Below are positions 1 through 6,058 of a DNA stretch of 6,058 nucleotides, piece by piece. Positions within the stretch are counted from its first letter, which is position 1. Each line of letters opens with the position of its first letter. The position numbers were made by a program, and so were the translations under genes. The notes beneath the pieces were generated by a model that was given only the letters and a program-made list of their open reading frames with translations, did no database searches and was not told the DNA's origin. This stretch comes from Pedosphaera sp. (GTDB lineage: Bacteria > Verrucomicrobiota > Verrucomicrobiia > Limisphaerales > Pedosphaeraceae). The stretch spans positions 1-6,058 of the forward strand of contig JAQGOT010000221.1 of NCBI GenBank assembly GCA_028293465.1. The letters are read 5' to 3'.

Positions 1-1600
1 TCGTTGCCGGGCCGGAGAAGATGCTGAAACTGACGGCCAGGCCCGAGCTGGCGGTGGCGCCCACTGAGAACGGAGCATCACCGTAATTCTTGTTCGCCAG
101 GGTTCCGAAAGTAATCGTTTGGCCGGCCGGTGCCACCGTGAATGACTGGTCCACATTTGGAGCCGCGTTGTAGTTCGTATTGCCGGCCTGCGCAGCCCGC
201 ACGACCACCGTGCCTGCGCCGGTGATCGTCACGTTGGTTCCAGAAACTGTCGCCGGACCGGAGAGAATGCTGAAGCTGACCGGCAAGCCGGAGCTGGCGG
301 TGGCGCCCACGGAGAACGGTGAATCGCCATAGTTCTTGTTTGCCAGTGTTCCAAACGTGATGGTCTGACTTGCTGGTGTCACTATGAACGACTGATCCAC
401 ATTCGGAGCCGCATTGTAGTTCGTATTGCCTGCCTGCGAAGCCCGCACAACTACCGTGCCCGCGCCGGTGATCGTCACGTTGGTTCCAGAAACTGTCGCC
501 GGACCGGAGAGAATGCTGAAGCTGACCGGCAAGCCGGAGTTGGCAGTGGCGCCCACGGAGAACGGGGCATCGCCGTAATTCTTGTTTCCCAATGCTCCAA
601 AAGTAATGGTTTGGTTCGCCGGTGCCACGGTGAATGACTGATCCACATTGGGCGCGGCATTGTAATTGGTATTGCCGGCTTGCGAAGCCCGCACGATGAC
701 CGTGCCTGCGCCGGTAATGGTGATGTTGGTTCCTGAAATTGTTGCCGGGCCCGAGAAGATGCTGAAGCTGACGGCCAGGCCAGAGCTGGCGGTGGCGCCT
801 ACCGAGAATGGGGCATCGCCGTAGTTTTTGCTGGCCAGAGTTCCAAACGTGATCGTTTGGCTGACCGGTGCCACGGTGAATGACTGGTCCACATTTGGAG
901 CCGCGTTGTAGTTCGTATTGCCTGCCTGCGCAGCCCGAACAACTACCGTGCCCGTGCCGATGATGGTGACGTTGGTTCCAGAGATCGTGGCCGGGCCGGA
1001 GAAGATGCTAAAGCTGACCGGCAAGCCGGAACTGGCAGTGGCGCCCACTGAGAACGGTGCATCGCCGTAGTTCTTGTTTCCTAAGGCAGCGAACGTGATG
1101 GTTTGATTTGCCTTCGTCACCGCGAATGACTGGTCCACATTCGGGGCGGCATTGTAGTTCGCGCTGCCTGCTTGCGAGGCCCGCACGACCACCGTGCCAG
1201 CACCCGTGATCGTGACGGTGGTTCCGGAAATTGTCGCCGGGCCGGAGAAGACGCTGAAGTTGACCGTCAAGCCGGAGCTGGCGGTGGCGCCCACTGCGAA
1301 CGGGGCATCGCCGTAATTCTTGCCCGCCAAGGCTCCAAACGAGATGGTTTGGTTTGCCGGTGCCACGGTGAATGACTGATCCACATTGGGCGCGCTGTTG
1401 TAGTTCGCATTACCCGCCTGCGAGGCCCGCACGACTACGCTGCCGGCACCGGTGATCGTCAGGCTGTTTCCAGAGAGTGTCGCCGGGCCGGAGAGGATGC
1501 TGAAGCTGACGGCCAAGCCCGAGCTGGCGGTGGCGCCCACGGAGAACGGGGCATCCCCGTAATTCTTGTTTGGCAAGGCCGCGAACGAGATGGTCTGGTT
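1..1600 (-). repeat. Tandem array of 246-bp (82-aa) Ig/MBG-like repeats, six full units plus a partial seventh
   Basis: Units run 1600–1355, 1354–1109, 1108–863, 862–617, 616–371, 370–125 and 124–1 (cut by the window). Each unit starts with (N/S/G)QTI(S/T)F, followed by KNYGD(A/S)PF(S/A)VGATA.SGL, a FSGPAT or LSGPAT strand, a TITGAGTVVVRA strand and (A/S)QAG..NYN.APNVDQSF. All copies keep the exact 246-nt period, so there are no indels in the visible array. The short beta strands and YGD motif resemble MBG/Ig-like repeats of bacterial surface proteins; the precise Pfam family is uncertain. These usually form an extended stalk. Array length beyond base 1 is unknown. Confidence 0.93.
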
Positions 1601-4171
1601 CGTTTTGGGAGTGAACGTCACCTGCACGGCATGATTAGTCTGGATATTTGAGAGCGTGTAGTTGGTGCCGCCGGTTTGCACCACCGCGCTGTCCAGCAAC
1701 CATTGGCTCACGGTATTGCTAGCATTGGGAGTGGCCGTGAAAAGCTGACTCGTACCGACGTTCTTGTTAAAAGTGCCGCTTGGACTTAGGCTGCCGCCGG
1801 CGCCGGCGGACGCCGTGATGGAGGTCTGGGGGAGCACGCGATTGTACCCGATTGCATCCAGCACCCGCAGTTCGACACCCAAAACCGGGGACGTATTCGG
1901 GGGAGAAAATGCGTCCTGCACCTGCGGAGTCACGCCGCCGAAAAAGCTGTACCAATCCTGGAAGTCGCCACTCGCGGTCTGGTTGTAGCGGGCGAGATCC
2001 GTGATCCCATCGAGGGAAAAGTAGCTGGCGGCATTGGCATCGGTCGTGAAGCTCCGCGCGCCAGCCTGATCATAGCGAAACAGATCTTCAGAAAAAACCG
2101 CTCCGGTCGGGGCGGGGGCTCCATTGGCCAAGCCGTTGAGAGCCGAACTAAAACCGAGCACCTCATTGATTTCATGGGAGACCGTTCCAAACAGGGAATA
2201 TTTGCTGGGATCGGTGCTGGCTCCGGACAGATTCATAATTGCCAGATTCAAATTGATCGTGCCATCCGGTTGGCCGACGGGCGGATTGGCGGTGTAACCC
2301 AAGGCTCTTGCGAGCGCGAGTTTGATGCTCATGTTCGGGTTGCCAGTCACGGGATTGCCGCTGGTGTTCGGCAGGTAGGCGAGCGCCATGGTGTCGTCGG
2401 CCGTGGTGGCATGGGCCACCAACGCGGAGCGATAGCTGGAGTAGGAAATGGTTTGATAATAGACCCCGCTGCTCTGGCCCAGGCCGCTGGCCATTTTGTG
2501 AAAGGTGATGTTTACCGTGATGGGGTCGGAAAAATTGCTTTGATACACCGCAATGGCCGCATTGATCGTGGACTCGATGGTCGCGGCTTGGGGATCGCTG
2601 GTGATGGTGCTGTCGAAGTTCGGTATAATCGTGAGCCCGCTCGGCGGCACGCCGGTGGTGAAACTGCTCGTGCCGGACCAAGTGCCAATGTCACCGCCGT
2701 TGCGGCCATGCACTTCCCAATAATAAGTGGTACCTGGGTTGAGGGGGACGGTGGGCGTGTACGAGTTGTTCGTCGTGGTTGCGTTGAGGACAACGCTGGG
2801 GCCGCCCGTGCTGGCGGTGGGGTCGGTGGGCAAATCCGCCGCGCTGGTGGCGACGATGATCCGGTAGCCGGTCACACCGGAGATGGCGGACCAACTGAAG
2901 GCGGGCGTCGTGGACTGCCCGGTGCTGGCATCAGCCGGGGTGCCCAAGGTCGGCGCGGACGCGGTCGCAGCGGTCACGGTGACCACTTTGCTGTATGAAT
3001 TATCCGCCTCATTGCTTTCCGTGACCACGCCGCCCGAATCAGCCGTGATCTGAATGGTGTGCGATCCCGCAGTGAGCGCACCGATGGAATAATCCTGCAC
3101 GTAGGTGTAGGAACTCGCGGCCAACGAGGCCGAAGGCCAAGACTGCTTGAGCACCCCATCCACATAAAGTGCAATGGTGGATGCGCCCGCCGCCACGGTG
3201 CCGCTGTTGAGCACCGCCCAATCCACATAAAGCGTATCCGCTGTGGTCGGCGTGGGGTTGTCGGTGGAGGTTCCGGTCACGGTGGAAACGACAATTTTAT
3301 CAGACCAACCGGAAACCTGGTAAGGAACCAGATTCGGCAAAGGTGGAGCGGTGACGGTAATATTCTTGGTGTAAGTGTTGTCACCCTCACTGCTCTCCGT
3401 CACGGCACTCCCTGAATCAGCCGTGATCGTTACGGTGTGCGATCCCGCAGTGAGCGCACCGATGGAATAATCCTGCAGGTAGGTGTAGGAGCTCGCGGCC
3501 AACGAGGCCGAGGGCCAGGACTGCTTGAGCACCCCGTCCACGTAGAGTGACGTGGAAAAATTGTTGGCCGCCGAGTTGCCGTTGTTGATGACGGCCCAGT
3601 CCACATACAGCGTGTTCGTCGTGCTGAGCGGAGAACTGTCGGTCGAGGTGCCCGTCCCGGTGGAAACGACAATTTTATCCGACCAGCCGGAGGGCTGATA
3701 AGGTGCCAGATTCGGCAGAGATGAAGCCCCGATGGTGATGGTCTTGGTGTAGGTGTTGTCGCTTTCGTTACTCTCCGCGACGGTGCCGCCCGAATCGGCC
3801 GTGATGCTGACCGTGTGGGTTCCCGCGCTGAGCGAACCAATCGAGTAATCCGGCACGTAGGTGTAGGTGCTCGCCGCCAAGGAACCCGAGTTCCAGGAAT
3901 GCTTGAACACCCCATCCACGTAAAGTGACGTGGTGAAACTGCCCGCCCCGGTGGTGCCGAAGTTGGCGAGTGCCCAATCTACGTACAGTGTGTCCGCCGT
4001 CGTGAGTGGGGAACTGTCCGTTGAGGTGCCCGTGACCGTGGAAACCACGATCTTGTCCGACCAACCGGCGGGCTGATAAGGAGTCAAATTCGCCTGGGCA
4101 AAGGCGGAAATGGTGAAAAGCAGAGTGGAAAGGGCCACCAAACTCTTCAGGCTGGCTTTGAATGCGTACAT
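1..4171 (-). CDS. Secreted modular metalloprotease/repeat protein, C-terminus beyond window (1,390 residues visible)
   Basis: One uninterrupted minus-strand frame starts at the ATG at 4171-4169 and is still open at base 1. Order: signal peptide (1–25), three CARDB-like modules (28–153, 154–279, 280–405), Fn3-like module (406–507), metalloprotease domain (about 513–780) with H666-E667-I-N-E670-V-L-G673, InlB-B-like module (783–857), then 82-aa repeats from residue 858. The protease region also shows EDLFRY (695–700), FSLDG (718–722), GDFQDW (735–740), QDAF (752–755) and a closing LDAIGY (771–776), a pattern I recognise from the NF038122 family of zinc metalloproteases. An extracellular or cell-surface protease carried on adhesive spacer modules is inferred. 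No cysteine was seen in the visible chain. An in-frame stop (TAA, 4327-4325) bounds the start; an alternative ATG at 4207 would add 12 residues, but 4171 gives the better signal peptide. Neither start has a strong Shine-Dalgarno. Substrate and anchoring mode cannot be told, because the C-terminus is missing. Confidence 0.92.
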   Translation of the reverse strand, partial: MYAFKASLKSLVALSTLLFTISAFAQANLTPYQPAGWSDKIVVSTVTGTSTDSSPLTTADTLYVDWALANFGTTGAGSFTTSLYVDGVFKHSWNSGSLAASTYTYVPDYSIGSLSAGTHTVSITADSGGTVAESNESDNTYTKTITIGASSLPNLAPYQPSGWSDKIVVSTGTGTSTDSSPLSTTNTLYVDWAVINNGNSAANNFSTSLYVDGVLKQSWPSASLAASSYTYLQDYSIGALTAGSHTVTITADSGSAVTESSEGDNTYTKNITVTAPPLPNLVPYQVSGWSDKIVVSTVTGTSTDNPTPTTADTLYVDWAVLNSGTVAAGASTIALYVDGVLKQSWPSASLAASSYTYVQDYSIGALTAGSHTIQITADSGGVVTESNEADNSYSKVVTVTAATASAPTLGTPADASTGQSTTPAFSWSAISGVTGYRIIVATSAADLPTDPTASTGGPSVVLNATTTNNSYTPTVPLNPGTTYYWEVHGRNGGDIGTWSGTSSFTTGVPPSGLTIIPNFDSTITSDPQAATIESTINAAIAVYQSNFSDPITVNITFHKMASGLGQSSGVYYQTISYSSYRSALVAHATTADDTMALAYLPNTSGNPVTGNPNMSIKLALARALGYTANPPVGQPDGTINLNLAIMNLSGASTDPSKYSLFGTVSHEINEVLGFSSALNGLANGAPAPTGAVFSEDLFRYDQAGARSFTTDANAASYFSLDGITDLARYNQTASGDFQDWYSFFGGVTPQVQDAFSPPNTSPVLGVELRVLDAIGYNRVLPQTSITASAGAGGSLSPSGTFNKNVGTSQLFTATPNASNTVSQWLLDSAVVQTGGTNYTLSNIQTNHAVQVTFTPKTNQTISFAALPNKNYGDAPFSVGATASSGLAVSFSILSGPATLSGNSLTITGAGSVVVRASQAGNANYNSAPNVDQSFTVAPANQTISFGALAGKNYGDAPFAVGATASSGLTVNFSVFSGPATISGTTVTITGAGTVVVRASQAGSANYNAAPNVDQSFAVTKANQTITFAALGNKNYGDAPFSVGATASSGLPVSFSIFSGPATISGTNVTIIGTGTVVVRAAQAGNTNYNAAPNVDQSFTVAPVSQTITFGTLASKNYGDAPFSVGATASSGLAVSFSIFSGPATISGTNITITGAGTVIVRASQAGNTNYNAAPNVDQSFTVAPANQTITFGALGNKNYGDAPFSVGATANSGLPVSFSILSGPATVSGTNVTITGAGTVVVRASQAGNTNYNAAPNVDQSFIVTPASQTITFGTLANKNYGDSPFSVGATASSGLPVSFSILSGPATVSGTNVTITGAGTVVVRAAQAGNTNYNAAPNVDQSFTVAPAGQTITFGTLANKNYGDAPFSVGATASSGLAVSFSIFSGPAT
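1601..1825 (-). other. InlB B-repeat-like module (residues 783–857)
   Basis: The 75-residue segment reads TSITASAGAGGSLSPSG, then FTATPNASNTVSQWLLDS, and ends YTLSNIQTNHAVQVTFTPK. The pattern 'G.GG..SPSG......G....F.A.P......W..D.......... N....H.V.V.F' is that of divergent InlB B-repeat (Listeria–Bacteroides repeat) domains, common in secreted multi-domain proteins. It links the protease domain to the 82-aa array. Confidence 0.7.
1832..2635 (-). other. Metalloprotease domain, NF038122-like (residues 513–780)
   Basis: The domain starts near LTIIPNFDSTI and carries a predicted active-site helix SHEINEVLGF with H666, E667 and E670 (CAT codon at 2176-2174). In classical metzincins the motif is HExxHxxGxxH; here the second histidine position is glutamate, so metal binding would be HExxE-like, with further ligands not identifiable by eye. 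Downstream are EDLFRY (695–700), FSLDG (718–722), DFQDWY (736–741), DAF (753–755) and the terminal LDAIGY (771–776), which together match my recollection of the NF038122 metalloprotease family, often found in long exported proteins. Family assignment is from memory of motifs; proteolytic activity is predicted, not shown. Confidence 0.75.
2651..2956 (-). other. Fibronectin type III-like module (residues 406–507)
   Basis: The segment begins APTLGTPADAST and contains FSWSAISGVTGYRI, then NPGTTYYWEVHGRN and ends in WSGTSSFTTG. The W..V.GYRI strand, the L.PGTTYYW..... strand and the closing S.FTT are the usual landmarks of bacterial Fn3-like domains. It sits between the CARDB modules and the protease domain and probably acts as a rigid linker or a polymer-binding module. 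Confidence 0.75.
2957..4090 (-). repeat. Three tandem 378-bp (126-aa) CARDB-like modules
   Basis: The units occupy 4090–3713, 3712–3335 and 3334–2957. Each opens with NL(T/A/V)PYQ..GWSDKIVVST, contains TLYVDWA, the strand ALYVDG- or SLYVDGV followed by a lysine, a YTY..DYSIG stretch, and HT(V/I).ITADSG, and closes with a (S/A)xxDN(T/S)Y(T/S)K segment. The cysteine-free beta-sandwich pattern with 'DxxNxV.E..E.DN' features is typical of CARDB (cell-adhesion-related) domains of bacterial exported proteins. The period is exact, with no indels between units. Bases 3056–3099 and 3434–3477 (units 3 and 2) are identical over 44 nt, and the similarity continues with scattered changes, so the units arose by duplication. 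An adhesive or spacer role is inferred from the family. Confidence 0.85.
4097..4171 (-). other. Sec signal peptide of the secreted protein
   Basis: Residues 1–25 have a short basic start (K5, K9), a hydrophobic core from L11 to I21 (LVALSTLLFTI) and a small-residue exit, AFA followed by QA, which fits signal peptidase I cleavage after A25. There is no cysteine at the cleavage point, so this is not a lipoprotein signal. It supports export through Sec and supports the ATG at 4171 as the start. Confidence 0.85.
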
Positions 4172-4386
4172 TATCGGGGAACACAGCAAGGAGCGGGCCA
4201 AAATCATGATTGAGTTCCAGATTCGATCAGGGACATCCGTTCTCCATGAGCACGGGTATCGCAGCCGGTTCGCCAAGGGGATGGGCGAAGCTTTTCGTAT
4301 TTTCTTTCGTGAGCAGGTCTCCCGTTAATTCCACCGCCAGAATAAATTCTATTGCCCATCGAATCTTCCGGTTGGAAGCTTGATTA
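4172..4386. promoter_or_regulatory. Divergent intergenic region between the two genes
   Basis: This 215-bp gap separates two start codons facing away from each other, so it must carry both upstream control regions unless transcription starts further off. The stretch from about 4295 to 4350 is locally A/T-rich compared with the flanks, but I find no convincing sigma-70 -35/-10 pair and no clear operator palindrome. The short plus-strand open frame that crosses it (4110–4328) overlaps the secreted gene's signal-peptide region antisense and looks non-coding. Confidence 0.5.
4365..4378 (+). promoter_or_regulatory. Ribosome-binding site of the nuclease–helicase gene inside a small inverted repeat
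   Basis: GGAAG at 4374–4378 lies 8 nt before the ATG at 4387 and is a reasonable Shine-Dalgarno sequence. It is also the right arm of a perfect 5-bp inverted repeat, CTTCC–GGTT–GGAAG, so the mRNA could fold a small hairpin over the site. The hairpin is short, and regulatory relevance is speculative. Confidence 0.5.
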
Positions 4387-6058
4387 ATGGCTCCGGCTTC
4401 AAAGCCAACTTATACGGTGCGGGTGCGCGATTTGGTCGAGTTCGTGCTGCGACGGGGCGATCTGGGCGGCGGCGGTGAGTTCGTCGGCTCCGACCGCGCC
4501 CTGGCGGGAACGCGTGGTCACCAAAAGCTGCAACGTTCGCGTCCCGCGGGCTATGAGAAGGAAATGCCGCTCACGTATGACGTGGAGACGGAGCAGTTCA
4601 TTTTGCGCATCAAAGGACGATTGGATGGCGTGCTGGTCACGGCGGAAGAAACCGTGCTGGAAGAAATTAAAACTGTTCAAGGCTCTTGGGACCGGACGGC
4701 CAACCCGTTGCACTGGGCGCAGGCAAAGCTTTACGGCTTTCTCTACGCGCAGGACCACGCGTTGGAACACCTCGTCCTCCAGTTGACCTATCTGGATTTG
4801 GATACTGGCGGGGTAACCGAATTTCGCGAACGCCATACCTTCGTCGAACTCCAGAACTTTTTTGAAGCGACCACCTCGGTTTACCTCGCTTGGATTCAGG
4901 ATCGTCACGAATGGTGTCGGAAACGCGACGAGTCCATTCGCTCACTCACGTTTCCCTTTTCCGGCTTCCGGGCGGGCCAGCGCGAACTCGCGGTGGCCGC
5001 CTATCGCGTCCTGGCGAATGGCGGGCGATTGTTTCTGGAAGCGCCCACCGGCATCGGGAAAACCATCTCCGTGCTTTTCCCGGCGGTGAAGGCCTTGGGC
5101 GAGGGCAAATTGGAGCGGATTTTTTATCTCACCGCGCGCACCGTGGGGCGGGCCATCGCCGAGAAGGCGTTCGCGGACATGCGGCAGGGCGGGTTGCAAC
5201 TGCGCACGTTAACGCTCACAGCCAAGGCGAAGATTTGCGTTCGTGACGGGCAGCCGTGCGATGTGAGCACGTGTCCGCTGGCGCTGGGTTATTATGACCG
5301 CTGCAAGCCGGCGATGCGCGCGGCCTTGGACCACGCAGAAATCACCCGGTCGGTTCTCGACACCGTGAGCCGAGAGCATCAGGTTTGTCCCTTCGAGCTC
5401 GCGCTGGATGTGTCGGCGTGGGTGGACGCCGTCATCTGCGATTATAATTACGTTTTTGATCCCCAAGTTTATTTGCGCCGCCATTTTGCCGAAGACGGGG
5501 GTGATTACGGCTTCTTGGTGGATGAGGCACACAATCTGGTGGACCGGGCCCGGGAGATGTTCTCGGCTGAGCTCGACAGCGCGGAAATTCAGGAGGTCAG
5601 ACGGGCGATCAAGGCCGTGCCTCGCTGCGCCAAGGCCCTGACCAAACTCATCTTGACCATGCGGAAGCTCGCAGGACCCAAAGCCTGGCTTGCCGAACTC
5701 ACGCAAGAGCCGGATGCGGCTGAGGAACTGAAATTGTTCCCAAGCCGGACCGCGAGTAACACCGGCCAGCAATCTTCGCTTTACGATCAGAAAAATGAAG
5801 TCCAAACCAACCGGGAGTTGCCGGCGGATTTGCTGCCCCTGTTGGAGCACGCGATGGAGGAGGCGGAAGCATGGCTGGTGCAAAATCAGCCGGCTGAATT
5901 TCGCGAGAAATTGTTGGAACTCTATTTCCGGCTGTATTCCTTCCGGCGCACCGCCGAGCTTTATGACGAGCGTTATGTAACCATCATTGCATCGCTTGGC
6001 TCCGCCCGGATTCGGTTATTCTGTTTGGATCCATCATTTCTGTTGGGTCAGGCGCTTC
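4387..6058 (+). CDS. PD-(D/E)XK nuclease–XPD/DinG-type Fe-S DNA helicase fusion, C-terminus beyond window (557 residues visible)
   Basis: The frame opens with ATG at 4387, six bases after an in-frame TGA (4381–4383), and stays open to the window end. Residues 1–170 form a RecB/Cas4-like nuclease domain: HQKLQ with H45, GRLDGV with D80, EEIKTV with E93 and K95, and HWAQAKLYGF with Q112 and Y116. The helicase begins at FRAGQREL (194–201, Q198), followed by Walker A APTGIGKT (219–226, K225), motif Ia YLTARTVGR (247–255), cysteines C284, C291, C296, C306 and C334, a CDYNYVFDP motif (351–359) and the DEAH box VDEAH (378–382). Four of the cysteines, most likely C284, C291, C296 and C334, match the Fe-S cluster of XPD/DinG helicases (COG1199 type). 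The visible part ends at FCLDPS (545–550), just before the expected SAT motif and second RecA-like lobe. It should be a cytoplasmic, ATP-driven 5'-3' DNA unwinding enzyme with nuclease activity, probably in DNA repair. Function is inferred from family. Confidence 0.95.
   Translation, partial: MAPASKPTYTVRVRDLVEFVLRRGDLGGGGEFVGSDRALAGTRGHQKLQRSRPAGYEKEMPLTYDVETEQFILRIKGRLDGVLVTAEETVLEEIKTVQGSWDRTANPLHWAQAKLYGFLYAQDHALEHLVLQLTYLDLDTGGVTEFRERHTFVELQNFFEATTSVYLAWIQDRHEWCRKRDESIRSLTFPFSGFRAGQRELAVAAYRVLANGGRLFLEAPTGIGKTISVLFPAVKALGEGKLERIFYLTARTVGRAIAEKAFADMRQGGLQLRTLTLTAKAKICVRDGQPCDVSTCPLALGYYDRCKPAMRAALDHAEITRSVLDTVSREHQVCPFELALDVSAWVDAVICDYNYVFDPQVYLRRHFAEDGGDYGFLVDEAHNLVDRAREMFSAELDSAEIQEVRRAIKAVPRCAKALTKLILTMRKLAGPKAWLAELTQEPDAAEELKLFPSRTASNTGQQSSLYDQKNEVQTNRELPADLLPLLEHAMEEAEAWLVQNQPAEFREKLLELYFRLYSFRRTAELYDERYVTIIASLGSARIRLFCLDPSFLLGQAL

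Noticed and set aside
1..1600. CRISPR-like or non-coding tandem repeat
   Set aside because: The 246-bp period is a multiple of three, the units are contiguous without spacers, and all are open in the same frame as the upstream protein domains, so these are protein repeats.
2172..2681. Minus-strand open frame of 169 codons over the protease domain
   Set aside because: It is out of frame with the metalloprotease motifs and has a His/Arg/Gln-rich composition typical of a shifted reading.
2174..2998. Plus-strand open frame of 274 codons
   Set aside because: It lies wholly antisense to the Fn3/protease part of the secreted gene, whose frame has recognisable domains. Its Gly/Arg-rich, domain-free composition is what the complement of Thr/Ser/Ala-rich codons yields.
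3430..4184. Minus-strand open frames overlapping the CARDB modules (3430–3915 and 3768–4184)
   Set aside because: They are in a different frame from the CARDB-coding one, and their Arg/Pro/His-rich translations lack any domain. They recur because the modules are repeated.
4110..4328. Plus-strand small open frame in the intergenic region
   Set aside because: It overlaps the signal-peptide coding region antisense, has no clear ribosome-binding site and resembles nothing known to me.
4387..4900. Cas4 or CRISPR-adaptation nuclease
   Set aside because: The nuclease domain shows the RecB-family motifs shared with Cas4, but it is fused to an XPD-like helicase, and no cas genes or repeat array are visible.
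5209..5883. Minus-strand open frame of 224 codons
   Set aside because: It is antisense to the helicase Fe-S and DEAH region, where the plus frame has clear motifs; no domain or start signal was seen.

Overview
The window holds two large genes that diverge from a 215-bp intergenic gap, and both run off the window. The minus-strand gene (1–4171, reading leftwards) encodes the first 1,390 residues of a secreted modular protein. The plus-strand gene (4387–6058) encodes the first 557 residues of a nuclease–helicase fusion. Both frames are free of stop codons throughout. They were read by direct translation from their starts, which also shows that the many shorter open frames inside them are shadows.

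Minus-strand protein, from the N-terminus: a signal peptide (residues 1–25); three CARDB-like modules of exactly 126 aa (28–405); a fibronectin type III-like module (406–507); a metalloprotease domain with an HEINEVLG active-site motif (about 513–780); a short InlB-B-like module (783–857); and a tandem array of 82-aa Ig/MBG-like repeats with six complete units and part of a seventh (858 onward). The C-terminus, which would show any sorting or anchoring signal, lies outside the window. No cysteine was seen in the visible chain, as is common in long exported repeat proteins. The likely role is an extracellular or surface protease and/or adhesin; this is inferred from domains only.

Plus-strand protein: an N-terminal RecB-like PD-(D/E)XK nuclease domain (H45, D80, E93-x-K95, Q112/Y116), then an XPD/DinG-type superfamily 2 helicase with Walker A (K225), four or five cysteines expected to hold a 4Fe-4S cluster, and a DEAH box (379–382). 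The C-terminal helicase lobe is cut off by the window edge. The expected role is cytoplasmic DNA processing or repair.

Organism: moderately high GC, very long exported proteins rich in Ser/Thr/Asn/Gly, near-identical 82-aa repeats, and a weak or absent Shine-Dalgarno on the secreted gene suggest a Gram-negative environmental bacterium. Verrucomicrobiota (Pedosphaera/Limisphaerales-like) is my best guess, but no phylogenetic marker is present. The two genes share only their upstream region and no functional link is evident. No RNA gene, CRISPR array, insertion sequence or terminator was recognised.
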